64,000 nt of DNA from Mycobacterium sp. 1423905.2. Its GTDB lineage: Bacteria; Actinomycetota; Actinomycetes; Mycobacteriales; Mycobacteriaceae. Below, one piece after another: positions 9,495 to 17,301 of the stretch. A program made the position numbers and the translations under genes. The stretch lies in contig NZ_LZLE01000259.1 of NCBI RefSeq assembly GCF_001673155.1, positions 59,774 through 123,773 of the forward strand, in the 5' to 3' direction. Under the pieces are notes generated by a model. That model worked only from the letters and a program-made list of their open reading frames with translations, had not been told where the DNA came from and did no database searches. How positions within the stretch are numbered: the stretch's first letter is position 1; each line of letters starts with the position of its first letter.

Positions 9495-10022
9495 ATGGCT
9501 GGTGACACCACCATCACCGTCGTGGGAAACCTGACCGCTGATCCCGAATTGCGGTTCACGCCATCGGGTGCCGCGGTCGCGAATTTCACCGTCGCATCCA
9601 CACCGCGCATCTATGACCGACAAAGCGGTGAGTGGAAAGACGGCGAGGCGCTATTCCTGCGGTGCAACATCTGGCGCGAGGCCGCCGAGAACGTGGCGGA
9701 AAGCCTCACTCGCGGGTCTCGCGTCATCGTCACCGGCCGGCTCAAGCAGCGCTCCTTCGAAACCCGCGAGGGGGAGAAGCGCACCGTGGTCGAGGTCGAG
9801 GTCGACGAGATCGGGCCTTCACTGCGGTATGCCACCGCCAAGGTCAACAAGGCCAGCCGCAGTGGCGGCAGTGGCGGCGGTGGCGGCGGCGGCTTCGGTG
9901 GCGGCGGCGGTTCGCGTCAGGGCGCATCGGCGCCGGCGAGCGGCGGATCCGGTGACGACCCATGGGGCAGCGCTCCCGCGTCGGGCTCCTTCGGTGGCGG
10001 CGACGACGAGCCGCCCTTCTAA
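9495..10022 (+). CDS. ssb: Single-stranded DNA-binding protein
   Basis: A 175-residue SSB. The N-terminal OB fold ([20 protein letters not shown], then [18 protein letters not shown]) spans about residues 1-115. A Gly-rich linker follows, and the acidic tip DDEPPF recruits partner proteins. An AGGAGG site lies 7 bases before the ATG. It protects single-stranded DNA during replication and repair and is encoded beside the helicase gene block. Confidence 0.98.
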   Translation: MAGDTTITVVGNLTADPELRFTPSGAAVANFTVASTPRIYDRQSGEWKDGEALFLRCNIWREAAENVAESLTRGSRVIVTGRLKQRSFETREGEKRTVVEVEVDEIGPSLRYATAKVNKASRSGGSGGGGGGGFGGGGGSRQGASAPASGGSGDDPWGSAPASGSFGGGDDEPPF

Positions 10023-10060
10023 CTTCCCAACACCATTCACGAACGGAAAGAAAGACACTC

Positions 10061-10315
10061 ATGGCCAAGTCCACGAAGCGGCGCCCGGCTCCGGAGAAGC
10101 CCGTCAAGGCGCGCAAGTGCGTCTTCTGCGCGAAGAAGGACCAAGCGATCGACTACAAGGACACCGCTTTGCTGCGCACGTACATCAGCGAGCGCGGCAA
10201 GATTAGGGCGCGCCGGGTCACCGGTAACTGTGTGCAACACCAGCGCGACATCGCGACCGCGGTGAAGAACGCTCGCGAGGTTGCGCTGCTGCCCTTCACG
10301 TCCTCCGCGCGGTAA
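10061..10315 (+). CDS. rpsR1: 30S ribosomal protein S18, zinc-binding (C+) form
   Basis: An 84-residue S18. It keeps CVFC and a later Cys-x-x-His (CVQH), the zinc-ligand set of C+ S18 proteins. In mycobacteria this primary form, in the ssb operon, is replaced under zinc starvation by a Cys-free paralogue encoded elsewhere and controlled by Zur. The ATG at 10061 follows a GAAAGAAAG purine run. It partners S6. Confidence 0.97.
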   Translation: MAKSTKRRPAPEKPVKARKCVFCAKKDQAIDYKDTALLRTYISERGKIRARRVTGNCVQHQRDIATAVKNAREVALLPFTSSAR

Positions 10316-10346
10316 TTGCCTGCGCCGCAACGAAAGTAAGCAAACA

Positions 10347-10805
10347 ATGAAGCTGATTCTGACGGCTGACGTCGACCATCTCGGAACCGTCGGTGACACG
10401 GTGGAAGTCAAGGACGGTTACGGCCGCAACTTCCTGCTGCCCCGCGGGCTGGCGATCGTCGCCTCGCGCGGCGCTCAGAAGCAGGCCGACGAGATTCGTC
10501 GGGCCCGTGAAACCAAGACGGTGCGCGACCGCGAGCACGCCAACGAGATCAAGACCGCGATCGAGGCTCTGGGCCCGGTGGCGCTGCCGGTGAAGACGGC
10601 GGGCGACTCGGGCAAGTTGTTCGGTTCGGTGACGGCCAGCGACATCGTCAACGCCATCAAGAAGGCGGGCGGCCCTAACCTCGACAAGCGGATCGTGCGA
10701 CTGCCCAAGTCCCACATCAAGAGCGTGGGAACGCACCCGGTCGTGGTGCACCTGCACCCGGAGATCGACGTCGAGGTGTCCCTCGACGTCGTCGCGGAGA
10801 GCTAG
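10347..10805 (+). CDS. rplI: 50S ribosomal protein L9
   Basis: A 152-residue L9 with the N-terminal RNA-binding domain ([20 protein letters not shown], then [13 protein letters not shown]), a long connecting helix and the C-terminal domain. It is the last gene of the rpsF operon. A GC-rich hairpin follows at 10833-10847. Confidence 0.98.
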   Translation: MKLILTADVDHLGTVGDTVEVKDGYGRNFLLPRGLAIVASRGAQKQADEIRRARETKTVRDREHANEIKTAIEALGPVALPVKTAGDSGKLFGSVTASDIVNAIKKAGGPNLDKRIVRLPKSHIKSVGTHPVVVHLHPEIDVEVSLDVVAES

Positions 10806-10832
10806 TTCGCACACTTTCCCTCACCGAGCGGT

Positions 10833-10847
10833 GGCCGCCGAGCGGCC
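10833..10847 (+). terminator. Possible intrinsic terminator after rplI
   Basis: GGCCGC-CGA-GCGGCC is a 6-bp stem with a 3-base loop about 28 bases after the rplI stop, followed by a C-rich rather than U-rich tract. Mycobacterial terminators often lack the U tract, so this is only a candidate. Confidence 0.35.
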
Positions 10848-10954
10848 CCCGCCCTGCCGCCGGGCGCACCTTCGGGCCTGCCGTGTGGTTACTTTGCACG
10901 TGGCGTGGGTATGTGCGGCTGGCGAACAATTTAGGGGCCGGTCCAGCGCCACCG

Positions 10955-10972
10955 CGTAACCGGCCGGTTACG
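10955..10972. repeat. 18-bp perfect palindrome
   Basis: CGTAACCGGCCGGTTACG reads the same on both strands over 18 bp. It lies about 150 bp after rplI and 365 bp before dnaB, outside any gene. It could be a homodimer binding site or a short stem in RNA. No family of regulator can be named from the sequence. Confidence 0.6.
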
Positions 10973-11040
10973 TGCTGAAAACGCCGCCGAAAGACAACAC
11001 GCCCGGCGCGGTAACCTGGCGCGACACGCCGTAGAGATTG

Positions 11041-11125
11041 TTGTCCACACGAAATACATGGCGTTATATGGCGCTCAACAGCAGTGATGTCATAGCAGCA
11101 TGTGATCATCCACAGGTTCTCCACA
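11041..11125 (+). promoter_or_regulatory. Cluster of DnaA-box-like sequences upstream of dnaB
   Basis: TTGTCCACA at 11041-11049 is an exact match to the mycobacterial DnaA-box consensus. TTCTCCACA at 11117-11125 differs at one base and TCATCCACA at 11106-11114 at two. All three read in the same direction within 85 bp. DnaA may regulate dnaB or be titrated here. That role is inference; binding depends on in vivo affinity. Confidence 0.5.
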
Positions 11126-11293
11126 CCCGCCTTAACACAAGTGTTCACGGATATGCACACGCGATGCACAGCTTCATGAACAACCGCCTCTTGGAGTGCT
11201 CGCCAGCAACGCTTAACGTCATCCCCGCGTCAGACGATTCGGGAGATTAGGGCGGGGTGTCGGAGCCTTGACTTACGCTCTGGATATCGGCAA

Positions 11294-11309
11294 TCGAATG
11301 TATGTTCGG
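11294..11309. promoter_or_regulatory. SOS (LexA)-box-like dyad in the dnaB promoter
   Basis: TCGAAT-GTAT-GTTCGG compared with the mycobacterial SOS consensus TCGAAC-N4-GTTCGA keeps the 4-base spacing and 10 of 12 arm positions. It ends 27 bases before the dnaB ATG, where LexA could block transcription. A weak or fortuitous site remains possible. Confidence 0.4.
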
Positions 11310-11336
11310 TGCTAATTTCGGAGGAGGTGAGGGCGC

Positions 11337-13967
11337 ATGGCGGTCGTCGACGACATGCCGCATCCAGGCATGGATTCGCCGCCACCGAGTGAAGACTTCG
11401 GCCGTCAGCCGCCGCAGGACTTAGCCGCAGAGCAATCCGTGTTGGGCGGAATGCTGCTGAGCAAGGACGCAATCGCCGACGTTCTCGAGCGGTTACGGCC
11501 CGGCGATTTCTACCGGCCCGCGCATCAGAGCGTCTATGACGCCATCCTCGATCTGTATGGACGGGGCGAACCGGCGGATGCCGTGACCGTGGCCGCCGAA
11601 CTGGATCGTCGCGGCATGCTGCGTCGCATCGGCGGCGCGCCCTACCTGCACACGCTGATTTCGACGGTCCCGACGGCGGCGAACGCGGGCTATTACGCCG
11701 GCATCGTCGCCGAAAAGGCACTGCTGCGCCGTCTGGTGGAGGCCGGCACCCGAGTAGTCCAGTACGGCTATGCCGGAGCCGACGGTGCCGATGTCGCCGA
11801 GATCGTCGACCGGGCGCAGGCCGAGATTTACGAAGTGGCCGAACGGCGGACCTCAGAAGACTTTGTGCCGCTTGAAGATCTGCTCCAGCCCACAATGGAC
11901 GAGATCGACGCCATCGCCTCCAACGGTGGAATCTCGCGCGGCGTACCGACGGGTTTCACCGAACTCGACGAGGTGACCAACGGGCTGCACCCGGGACAGA
12001 TGATCATCGTGGCGGCCAGGCCTGGGGTGGGCAAGGCGCTCGCGTTGGACACCCCGCTGCCCACGCCGACCGGGTGGACGACGATGGGTGACGTCTCGGT
12101 TGGTGATGAATTGCTTGGTGCCGACGGACGCCCGACGCGGGTGGTGGCCGCCACCGAGGTGATGTTGGGTCGCCCGTGTTACGAGGTGGAATTTTCCGAC
12201 GGGACAGTGATTGTCGCGGACGCGGCGCATCAGTGGCTGACCGAAACGCGAGCGTCCAGGAAGTCAGCGCAAGCTGCGGCGGTGGGCTACAACCGGTACA
12301 AGAATCAACGGACCTCTGCAGCGGTGCGAACGACGGTCGAGATCGCCGAGAGTCTGCGCTGCGACACCCTAGACCGGCGACTGAACCATAGTGTGGTCAA
12401 CGCGCGTGCCCTTGACCTACCGGACCGCGAATTTCTAGTCGCGCCATACACGCTCGGCGCTTGGCTTGGGGACGGCACCAGTGCCGCCGCCCAGATCACC
12501 ACGGCCGATCCTGAAATCGTCATGCGGATCGAGGCGGACGGCGTCGTGGCTGTTCCGTCGGAATCCGCTCGGTACCGCTACCAGCTGCGGCTACCACCTG
12601 ACGTCGGATCGGCTGCCCGCCCGTGCGCGGTATGCGGCAAGTCATTCATTCCCCGGACCAGTCAGGTCCGTACCTGCGGGCGCTCCTGTGGTGGCCGGGC
12701 GCGGTTTGTCTCTGCTCCGGTCCCGAGTCCAACCTGCGTTCGGTGCGCAGGACCCTCGGCAGGACTGCGGTTATGCCGTCACTGCCATGCCGCTGTGGGG
12801 ACACTGCAGGCGCGTCTGCGAACACTCGGGGTGCTCCAGAACAAGCACATACCGGCGGAGTACTTGCGGGCATCTGAGGCGCAGAGGCGTGCCCTACTCG
12901 CCGGCTTGCTCGACACGGACGGAACCGTGACGGCGGGCGGAGCTGTGCAATTCTGTGTTACCAACCATCGGTTGGCGTCCGATGTCGCTGAGCTTATCGT
13001 CAGCCTTGGTTATCGTTGCCAGACCTCGACCAAGCGCGTCCGGGGTCGTAGCGATGCGTCCAATATCGTGTACACCCTGACCTTATCGACGGACGACGTA
13101 GTGTTCGCATTGCACCGAAAGGCGTTATTGCACAAAGAGCGCCGCGCTTCGGCCAATACAAAGCGCTCGGAATCACGTTTTATTGTGGCTGTCCGCCCAA
13201 TCGAGACCGTCGCGGTGCGATGTGTCGAAGTTGACAACGATAGCCACATGTATCTGGCGAGCAAAGCAATGATCCCGACGCACAATTCCACGCTGGGACT
13301 AGATTTCATGCGGTCCTGCTCGATCAAGCACCGCATGGCCAGCGTCATCTTCTCGCTAGAGATGAGCAAGTCCGAGATCGTCATGCGGCTGCTGTCGGCG
13401 GAAGCGAAAATCAAGCTGGGCGATATGCGCTCGGGCCGAATGACCGACGACGACTGGACCCGGCTGGCGCGGCGTATGAGCGAAATCAGCGAAGCGCCAC
13501 TGTATATCGACGATTCACCAAACTTGACCATGATGGAAATCCGAGCCAAGGCGCGCCGGCTCCGGCAGAAGGCCAATCTGAAGCTTGTTGTTGTCGACTA
13601 TCTACAGCTGATGACCTCAGGCAAGAAGGTCGAATCACGGCAGATCGAAGTCTCCGAATTCTCAAGGCACCTCAAGCTTTTGGCTAAAGAGCTCGAGGTT
13701 CCGGTGGTCGCGATCAGTCAGCTCAACCGCGGCCCAGAGCAGCGCACGGATAAGAAGCCGATGCTGTCGGACCTACGCGAGTCGGGCTCGTTGGAGCAAG
13801 ACGCCGACATGGTGATTCTGTTGAACCGGCCCGACGCCTTCGACCGGGACGACCCGCGCGGGGGAGAGGCGGATTTCATTCTGGCCAAACACCGTAACGG
13901 CCCGACCAAAACGGTGACCGTTGCGCACCAACTGCACCTGTCGCGCTTCGCCAATATGGCGAGGTGA
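11337..13967 (+). CDS. dnaB: Replicative DNA helicase DnaB, intein-containing precursor
   Basis: Hexameric replicative helicase. The 876-residue precursor has a DnaB N-domain (residues ~25-130), a linker, and a RecA-like ATPase domain interrupted by a 417-residue intein. The intein splits the Walker A motif between GVGK (233) and the Ser that follows it. After splicing the host protein is 459 residues, close to the M. tuberculosis extein. Walker B lies in LKLVVVDYLQLM, and the arginine-finger region is near the C-terminus. A GGAGGAGGT site precedes the ATG. Without splicing the P-loop is broken, so helicase activity should depend on intein removal. Confidence 0.97.
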   Translation: MAVVDDMPHPGMDSPPPSEDFGRQPPQDLAAEQSVLGGMLLSKDAIADVLERLRPGDFYRPAHQSVYDAILDLYGRGEPADAVTVAAELDRRGMLRRIGGAPYLHTLISTVPTAANAGYYAGIVAEKALLRRLVEAGTRVVQYGYAGADGADVAEIVDRAQAEIYEVAERRTSEDFVPLEDLLQPTMDEIDAIASNGGISRGVPTGFTELDEVTNGLHPGQMIIVAARPGVGKALALDTPLPTPTGWTTMGDVSVGDELLGADGRPTRVVAATEVMLGRPCYEVEFSDGTVIVADAAHQWLTETRASRKSAQAAAVGYNRYKNQRTSAAVRTTVEIAESLRCDTLDRRLNHSVVNARALDLPDREFLVAPYTLGAWLGDGTSAAAQITTADPEIVMRIEADGVVAVPSESARYRYQLRLPPDVGSAARPCAVCGKSFIPRTSQVRTCGRSCGGRARFVSAPVPSPTCVRCAGPSAGLRLCRHCHAAVGTLQARLRTLGVLQNKHIPAEYLRASEAQRRALLAGLLDTDGTVTAGGAVQFCVTNHRLASDVAELIVSLGYRCQTSTKRVRGRSDASNIVYTLTLSTDDVVFALHRKALLHKERRASANTKRSESRFIVAVRPIETVAVRCVEVDNDSHMYLASKAMIPTHNSTLGLDFMRSCSIKHRMASVIFSLEMSKSEIVMRLLSAEAKIKLGDMRSGRMTDDDWTRLARRMSEISEAPLYIDDSPNLTMMEIRAKARRLRQKANLKLVVVDYLQLMTSGKKVESRQIEVSEFSRHLKLLAKELEVPVVAISQLNRGPEQRTDKKPMLSDLRESGSLEQDADMVILLNRPDAFDRDDPRGGEADFILAKHRNGPTKTVTVAHQLHLSRFANMAR
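12036..13286 (+). mobile_element. Class 3 DnaB intein with LAGLIDADG homing endonuclease
   Basis: The 417-residue insertion begins at Ala1 (host residue 234) and ends HN before Ser+1. It lacks the Cys/Ser1 nucleophile and instead has Trp67 (block B, HQW), Cys396 (block F, VRC) and Thr415 (block G, PTHN). This Trp-Cys-Thr set defines class 3 inteins, in which the block F Cys starts splicing. Trp67 and the 19-residue Cys-Thr spacing match the phage Bethlehem DnaB intein as I recall it. Two LAGLIDADG motifs are present, LGAWLGDGT (about 12450) and LAGLLDTDG (about 12897). A Cys-rich insertion lies between them. The endonuclease looks intact, so the element may still be able to home. Confidence 0.93.
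12620..12800 (+). other. Cys-rich zinc-finger-like insertion inside the intein
   Basis: Between the two LAGLIDADG motifs the intein carries four Cys pairs in order: CAVC, CGRSC, CVRC and CRHC (followed by H). Spacing is CxxC-13-CxxxC, then about 15 residues, then CxxC-9-CxxC. This looks like two small zinc-binding modules. They may add DNA contacts for the endonuclease. Zinc binding is inferred from the ligand pattern. Confidence 0.6.
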
Positions 13968-13968
13968 G

Positions 13969-13989
13969 ATCTGGGTGTGGTGCCCAGAT
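13969..13989 (+). terminator. Hairpin terminator after dnaB
   Basis: ATCTGGG and CCCAGAT form a 7-bp stem around a 7-base loop, one base after the dnaB stop. No U tract follows. Position directly after the stop supports a terminator or 3' end stabiliser. Confidence 0.45.
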
Positions 13990-14471
13990 GCCGTGTCAAT
14001 TCCCAATTAAATTGCCGCCCAAATGCCGCCTTCGACATGACAGTGCGAAGGTGCATGTTCGGTTAGGACAGGTGCACAACGGGCTCAGCTGGTCGCAAAT
14101 CGCGGCACGGCCTGTGGAGTGGCTGATTTCGCCGAATACCGGACCCCTACGACATCAGCGTGGCGGTTGCCACCAGCCCGATGATCAGTTCGAACCCGGC
14201 CGCAGCCATCGCTGCAGCGCAGCCGAGCGGCCCTCCGCTTTACCGCGCTGAGCAAACGTCATCCGACCTACAAGAGTGCGTGCCCGCGGTGTGACTGGAC
14301 ACATGCTGTGGTCCACCCTGGCCGCAATGCGCCGGACGCCTAAGCAACTGCTTACGGCTGGCTGCCTCCTGTTCAACACCGTCGGGCTATACCACGAGAG
14401 AGAACTTCAGCCGCATTTGGTACGGCTCGGTGTGTATAGCTTGCACGACAGTGAGTTGTCACCTACGTTAA

Positions 14472-14489
14472 GTACGCCGATCGGTGTAC
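14472..14489. promoter_or_regulatory. Operator copy 1, motif CGGTGTACATA
   Basis: GTACGCCGATCGGTGTAC is an 18-bp dyad broken at only one symmetric pair. Its right half, extended to CGGTGTACATA (14482-14492), recurs at 15830-15840 and 15898-15908. It lies about 115 bp upstream of the reductase-like gene. It is probably a site for the TetR protein encoded at 15212-15799 (inference). Confidence 0.55.
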
Positions 14490-14604
14490 ATAGAAGGTAA
14501 CTCCGGTTCTCCTCTTGCGGCGATTGGTCTCGGTTGAGGCGCTAGGCCCACCTCGGCAGAAACGAAGAAAAGTGAACGATCGAGATCACGGGGAGATTCA
14601 CACA

Positions 14605-15225
14605 ATGAGCAACATCAGCATCATCGGCTCAGGAAACATGGCCAGGGCCATTGGCGGACTGGCGGTCAAGGGCGGCAACACCGTTGAGGTGGTGGGTCGC
14701 GATGCGCACAAGGCCGCGGCTTTGGCTGAAGAGCTGGGCGGAGGCGCCACCACCGGACAGTGGGGCGCTGCCCCGACCGGCGACATTGTCATCCTCGCCG
14801 TGCTGTTCGACGGCGCCGTGCCGGTCGTCACGGAGTACGGTGACGCGCTGACCGGCAAAGTGATTGTCGACATCACCAACCCCTTCAACGCCGATGCGAC
14901 CAGCCTGGCCATTCCCGATGACACGTCCATCGCGAAGAGGGTCGCCGAAGCCGCCCCTTCCAGCGCGCATGTCGTGAAGGCCTTCAACACCCTGTTTCGT
15001 GACGTCTTGGCCTCGGGCCGCCCGCTGGATGTTTTCCTGGCCGGCGATGACGCGCAGGCCAAGGCGCGCGTGTCGGCGTTCATCGAAAGCCTCGGGCTGC
15101 GGCCGCTGGACGTTGGCGGGCTGGACATGGCGCACTGGCTAGAGGGTGCGGGTGTGCTCACTATGGGCCTTGCCCGCAATGGCGTGGGGAACTTCGACTT
15201 CTCCCTGGCCGTCAGCCCCGGCTGA
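14605..15225 (+). CDS. F420/NADPH-reductase-family oxidoreductase (Rossmann)
   Basis: A 206-residue protein of the F420_oxidored / NADP-binding family. The dinucleotide motif GSGNMA lies at residues ~7-12, followed by an NADP-type beta-2 region (VVGRDAHK). NPFNAD and VVKAFNTLF are the conserved segments seen in NADPH:F420 reductase-like proteins. Short proteins of this type may bind NADPH without F420, so the reaction is uncertain. The ATG at 14605 is preceded by GGGGAG. The gene converges on the TetR gene with a 14-bp overlap and shares an upstream motif with it. Confidence 0.8.
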   Translation: MSNISIIGSGNMARAIGGLAVKGGNTVEVVGRDAHKAAALAEELGGGATTGQWGAAPTGDIVILAVLFDGAVPVVTEYGDALTGKVIVDITNPFNADATSLAIPDDTSIAKRVAEAAPSSAHVVKAFNTLFRDVLASGRPLDVFLAGDDAQAKARVSAFIESLGLRPLDVGGLDMAHWLEGAGVLTMGLARNGVGNFDFSLAVSPG

Positions 15226-15799
15226 GTTCCGCCGCGGGGATAGCGTGGTCGATGAGGACGGTGGCGATTGCGGCTGCGGTGGCGAAGGTGTCGCAGTCGA
15301 TGACGCGGTTACGGGCTGAGGCGCCGTCGAGCAGCAGCGCCAGTTGTTCACCGAGTTGTTCAGGGTTGGTGGCGCCCGCTTCGCGAGCGGTCTCGGCGAG
15401 TCGCGTGGCGAAGGCCAGCTTGTAGTTGCGGGCCTGCACGCGTGCCGGGTGGCCGGGGTCGTTGATCTCGACGGCCGCTGCGATGAACGGGCACAACGGG
15501 GCGTGAATGTCGAAAGCGGCCAGCAGCCGTTCGCGCGGTGTGAGGTCGGTCCGGTCGAACACCTCGGGCAACACTTCCGGATCAAATCGGCGCAGGTGTT
15601 CGGCGATCAACTCATCCTTGCCGCCGGTGAAGTGCTGGTAGAACGTGCGCTTGGACACTTGGGCGACCGTGCAGAGCTGGTCGAGCCCGGTGCTGTTGAT
15701 CCCTTGGTCGCGGAACAATTGTCGTGACGCGCCAAGGATGCGCTCCCGCGCGCCCCTGCCGCGGCGCAACCCTCGCGGCCCCTTCTCCAACGTGGACAT
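15212..15799 (-). CDS. TetR-family regulator
   Basis: A 195-residue TetR protein. The HTH at about residues 12-58 (RERILGASRQLFRDQG, then TVAQVSKRTFYQHF) is followed by a ligand-binding domain. The ATG at 15799 is chosen over an upstream extension because the protein then starts just before the HTH. It is divergent from an SDR gene, and the space between carries two copies of CGGTGTACATA. It likely represses itself, the SDR and perhaps the reductase at 14605. The ligand is unknown. Confidence 0.88.
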   Translation of the reverse strand: MSTLEKGPRGLRRGRGARERILGASRQLFRDQGINSTGLDQLCTVAQVSKRTFYQHFTGGKDELIAEHLRRFDPEVLPEVFDRTDLTPRERLLAAFDIHAPLCPFIAAAVEINDPGHPARVQARNYKLAFATRLAETAREAGATNPEQLGEQLALLLDGASARNRVIDCDTFATAAAIATVLIDHAIPAAELSRG

Positions 15800-15824
15800 T
15801 GTCCCAGCATAGCCAACCTCGGTA

Positions 15825-15840
15825 CAGGCCGGTGTACATA
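15825..15840. promoter_or_regulatory. Operator copy 2, motif CGGTGTACATA
   Basis: GTACAGGCCGGTGTACATA contains GTACA and TGTAC arms around 6 bp. It lies 26 bp upstream of the TetR start in the TetR/SDR divergent region and shares CGGTGTACATA (15830-15840) with copies 1 and 3. Confidence 0.5.
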
Positions 15841-15890
15841 ACTTGTGCTCGGTTGAACCGTCAGATAACTTAATGCGGACCAACTAAGTG

Positions 15891-15908
15891 CGCGGAGCGG
15901 TGTACATA
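15891..15908. promoter_or_regulatory. Operator copy 3, motif CGGTGTACATA
   Basis: GTGCGCGGAGCGGTGTAC followed by ATA; the right half CGGTGTACATA (15898-15908) is identical to copies 1 and 2, and the GT-C-GC left edge resembles copy 1. It lies 23 bp before the SDR start, within its likely promoter. Confidence 0.5.
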
Positions 15909-15930
15909 AGAGCGCCAACCGAGGAGTGGA

Positions 15931-16671
15931 GTGATCGTGGGAAAGCTCGATGGCAAGATTGCAGTGATCACGGGCGCGACCAGCGGTATGGCGCTGGCCG
16001 GCGCGAAGCTGTTCACTGCTGAAGGAGCGCACGTCTACATCACGGGGCGGCGCCAGGAGGCGCTGGACCAGGCCGTCGAGCAGATCGGCCGCAACGTCTC
16101 CGGCGTCCAGGGCGACTCGGCCAACCTCGACGATCTGGACCGGTTGTTCGACACCATCAAGCAGGACAAGGGCGCAATCGACGTGCTGTGGGCCAGTGCC
16201 GGAATCGGCGCACAAGCCAAACTCGGTGAGATCACCGAGGAGGACTTCCACGACGCCTTCTGGCTGAACGCGCGCGGCACGCTGTTCACCGTCCAAAAGG
16301 CGCTGCCGCTATTCAACGATGGCGGCTCGATCTTCATGACCGGGTCGAATGCCTCGCTGCGCGGCTACCCCAACTGGAGTGTGTACGCCGGAAGCAAGGC
16401 CGTGCTGCCCGCCTACGCGCGGGTGTGGGTGGCCGAACTGCGCGACCGCAAGATCCGGGTCAATGTGCTCACCCCCGGCCAGGTCGCCTCGCCGATGCTC
16501 GACGAGGTGATGGACGCCGACGCCAAGGCGCAGTTCGAGTCGGTGATCCCCCGGCGTGCTATGGGCCGCCCCGAGGAGATCGCCGCGGCCGCGCTGTTCC
16601 TGGCCTCCGACGACTCGAGCTATGTCAATGGCAGGGAGCTAGTCGTAGACGGCGGCACCACGGTCATCTAA
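15931..16671 (+). CDS. Short-chain dehydrogenase/reductase
   Basis: A 246-residue classical SDR. The cofactor motif TGATSGMA near residue 14 departs from the usual TGxxxGIG by having Met-Ala. The Ser and YAGSK (Tyr-x-x-x-Lys) catalytic residues lie near 140-160. GRR after beta-2 suggests NADP(H). It starts with GTG (a second GTG is two codons on) behind GAGGAGTGGAG. It is divergently paired with a TetR regulator that probably controls it. The substrate is unknown. Confidence 0.88.
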   Translation: MIVGKLDGKIAVITGATSGMALAGAKLFTAEGAHVYITGRRQEALDQAVEQIGRNVSGVQGDSANLDDLDRLFDTIKQDKGAIDVLWASAGIGAQAKLGEITEEDFHDAFWLNARGTLFTVQKALPLFNDGGSIFMTGSNASLRGYPNWSVYAGSKAVLPAYARVWVAELRDRKIRVNVLTPGQVASPMLDEVMDADAKAQFESVIPRRAMGRPEEIAAAALFLASDDSSYVNGRELVVDGGTTVI

Positions 16672-16875
16672 TGAGAGACAACAGCTTTCGCGCCATCTCC
16701 ATGTGGCGTGTGCCGAACCAAGGTCACCGGCGCAGAAAGCTATTAGTCGTTCCGATTTCCTAATCTCTTCGGTCGTCCGCTATTGCGAGTCACTCGCAGT
16801 CGAGCCGATTCGTCGGGTGGACGCACTGGTGAGGTGTCACAAGACCACAAGCAACAACGAACATGAGGAGAAACC

Positions 16876-17301
16876 ATGACCACGTTCGCCGCGCACCGCG
16901 CCACCGTGGAATCCTTCGTCGAATCCATGCACGGCGGCGCCGACAAAGATGTCCTCGCCGGCATTCTCGCCGAAAACGTTGTGATGTACAGCCCGCTCGG
17001 CGACGAGCCGATCACCGGCCGCCAAACAGTCGTAGAAGCCATGCGGGGGGTCGGCGCGGTCGCTGCCGACCTCACCTATAAGGAAATCCTCACCGGCGAG
17101 ACCCACCACGCCGCCTACTTCCTGCTCCGGATCGACGACACCGTGGTCGACGGGATGGACTACATCCGGCTCGATGCGCACGGCAAGATCGCCGAGGTGA
17201 TCATCTGGTGGCGGCCGATTCCGTCCGGCGTCCAGATGCAGCGCCACCTTGCGGGTCACCTCGGCATGAAGCCCTGGGAACTGTCCACCCACCAGGTGTA
17301 A
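16876..17301 (+). CDS. SnoaL-like / NTF2-fold protein
   Basis: A 141-residue NTF2-like protein (N-terminal helix HRATVESFVESMHGGA, then LAENVVMYSPLGDEPITG). Such folds act as small isomerases, hydrolases or ligand binders. AGGAGAAACC precedes the ATG. It lies 204 bp after the SDR on the same strand, which suggests it may act on related compounds. No specific reaction can be assigned. Confidence 0.8.
   Translation: MTTFAAHRATVESFVESMHGGADKDVLAGILAENVVMYSPLGDEPITGRQTVVEAMRGVGAVAADLTYKEILTGETHHAAYFLLRIDDTVVDGMDYIRLDAHGKIAEVIIWWRPIPSGVQMQRHLAGHLGMKPWELSTHQV

Larger units (their letters stand above)
10806..11336. other. Intergenic region rplI-dnaB, with replication- and SOS-like sites
   Basis: About 530 bp with no convincing gene. 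M. tuberculosis has Rv0057 at this place; I see no equivalent. The region holds a hairpin (10833-10847), an 18-bp perfect palindrome (10955-10972), DnaA-box-like sequences (11041-11125), the small dyad AACAC-AA-GTGTT (11134-11145) and an SOS-box-like dyad (11294-11309), then the dnaB ribosome site. Confidence 0.6.
13968..14604. other. Non-coding gap after dnaB, start of accessory region
   Basis: About 640 bp. Beyond the dnaB hairpin and the palindromic site at 14472-14489 I find no supportable gene; the short open frames lack ribosome sites and recognisable sequence. In M. tuberculosis dnaB is followed by Rv0059-Rv0060; these are absent here, so synteny breaks at this point. Confidence 0.6.

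Noticed and set aside
9870..9960. GGC-rich tract in ssb considered as a repeat or artefact
   Set aside because: It encodes the Gly-rich linker usual in actinobacterial SSB.
13990..14460. Gap after dnaB searched for tRNA, IS ends or toxin-antitoxin genes
   Set aside because: No cloverleaf, no terminal inverted repeats with target duplications, and no convincing small gene.
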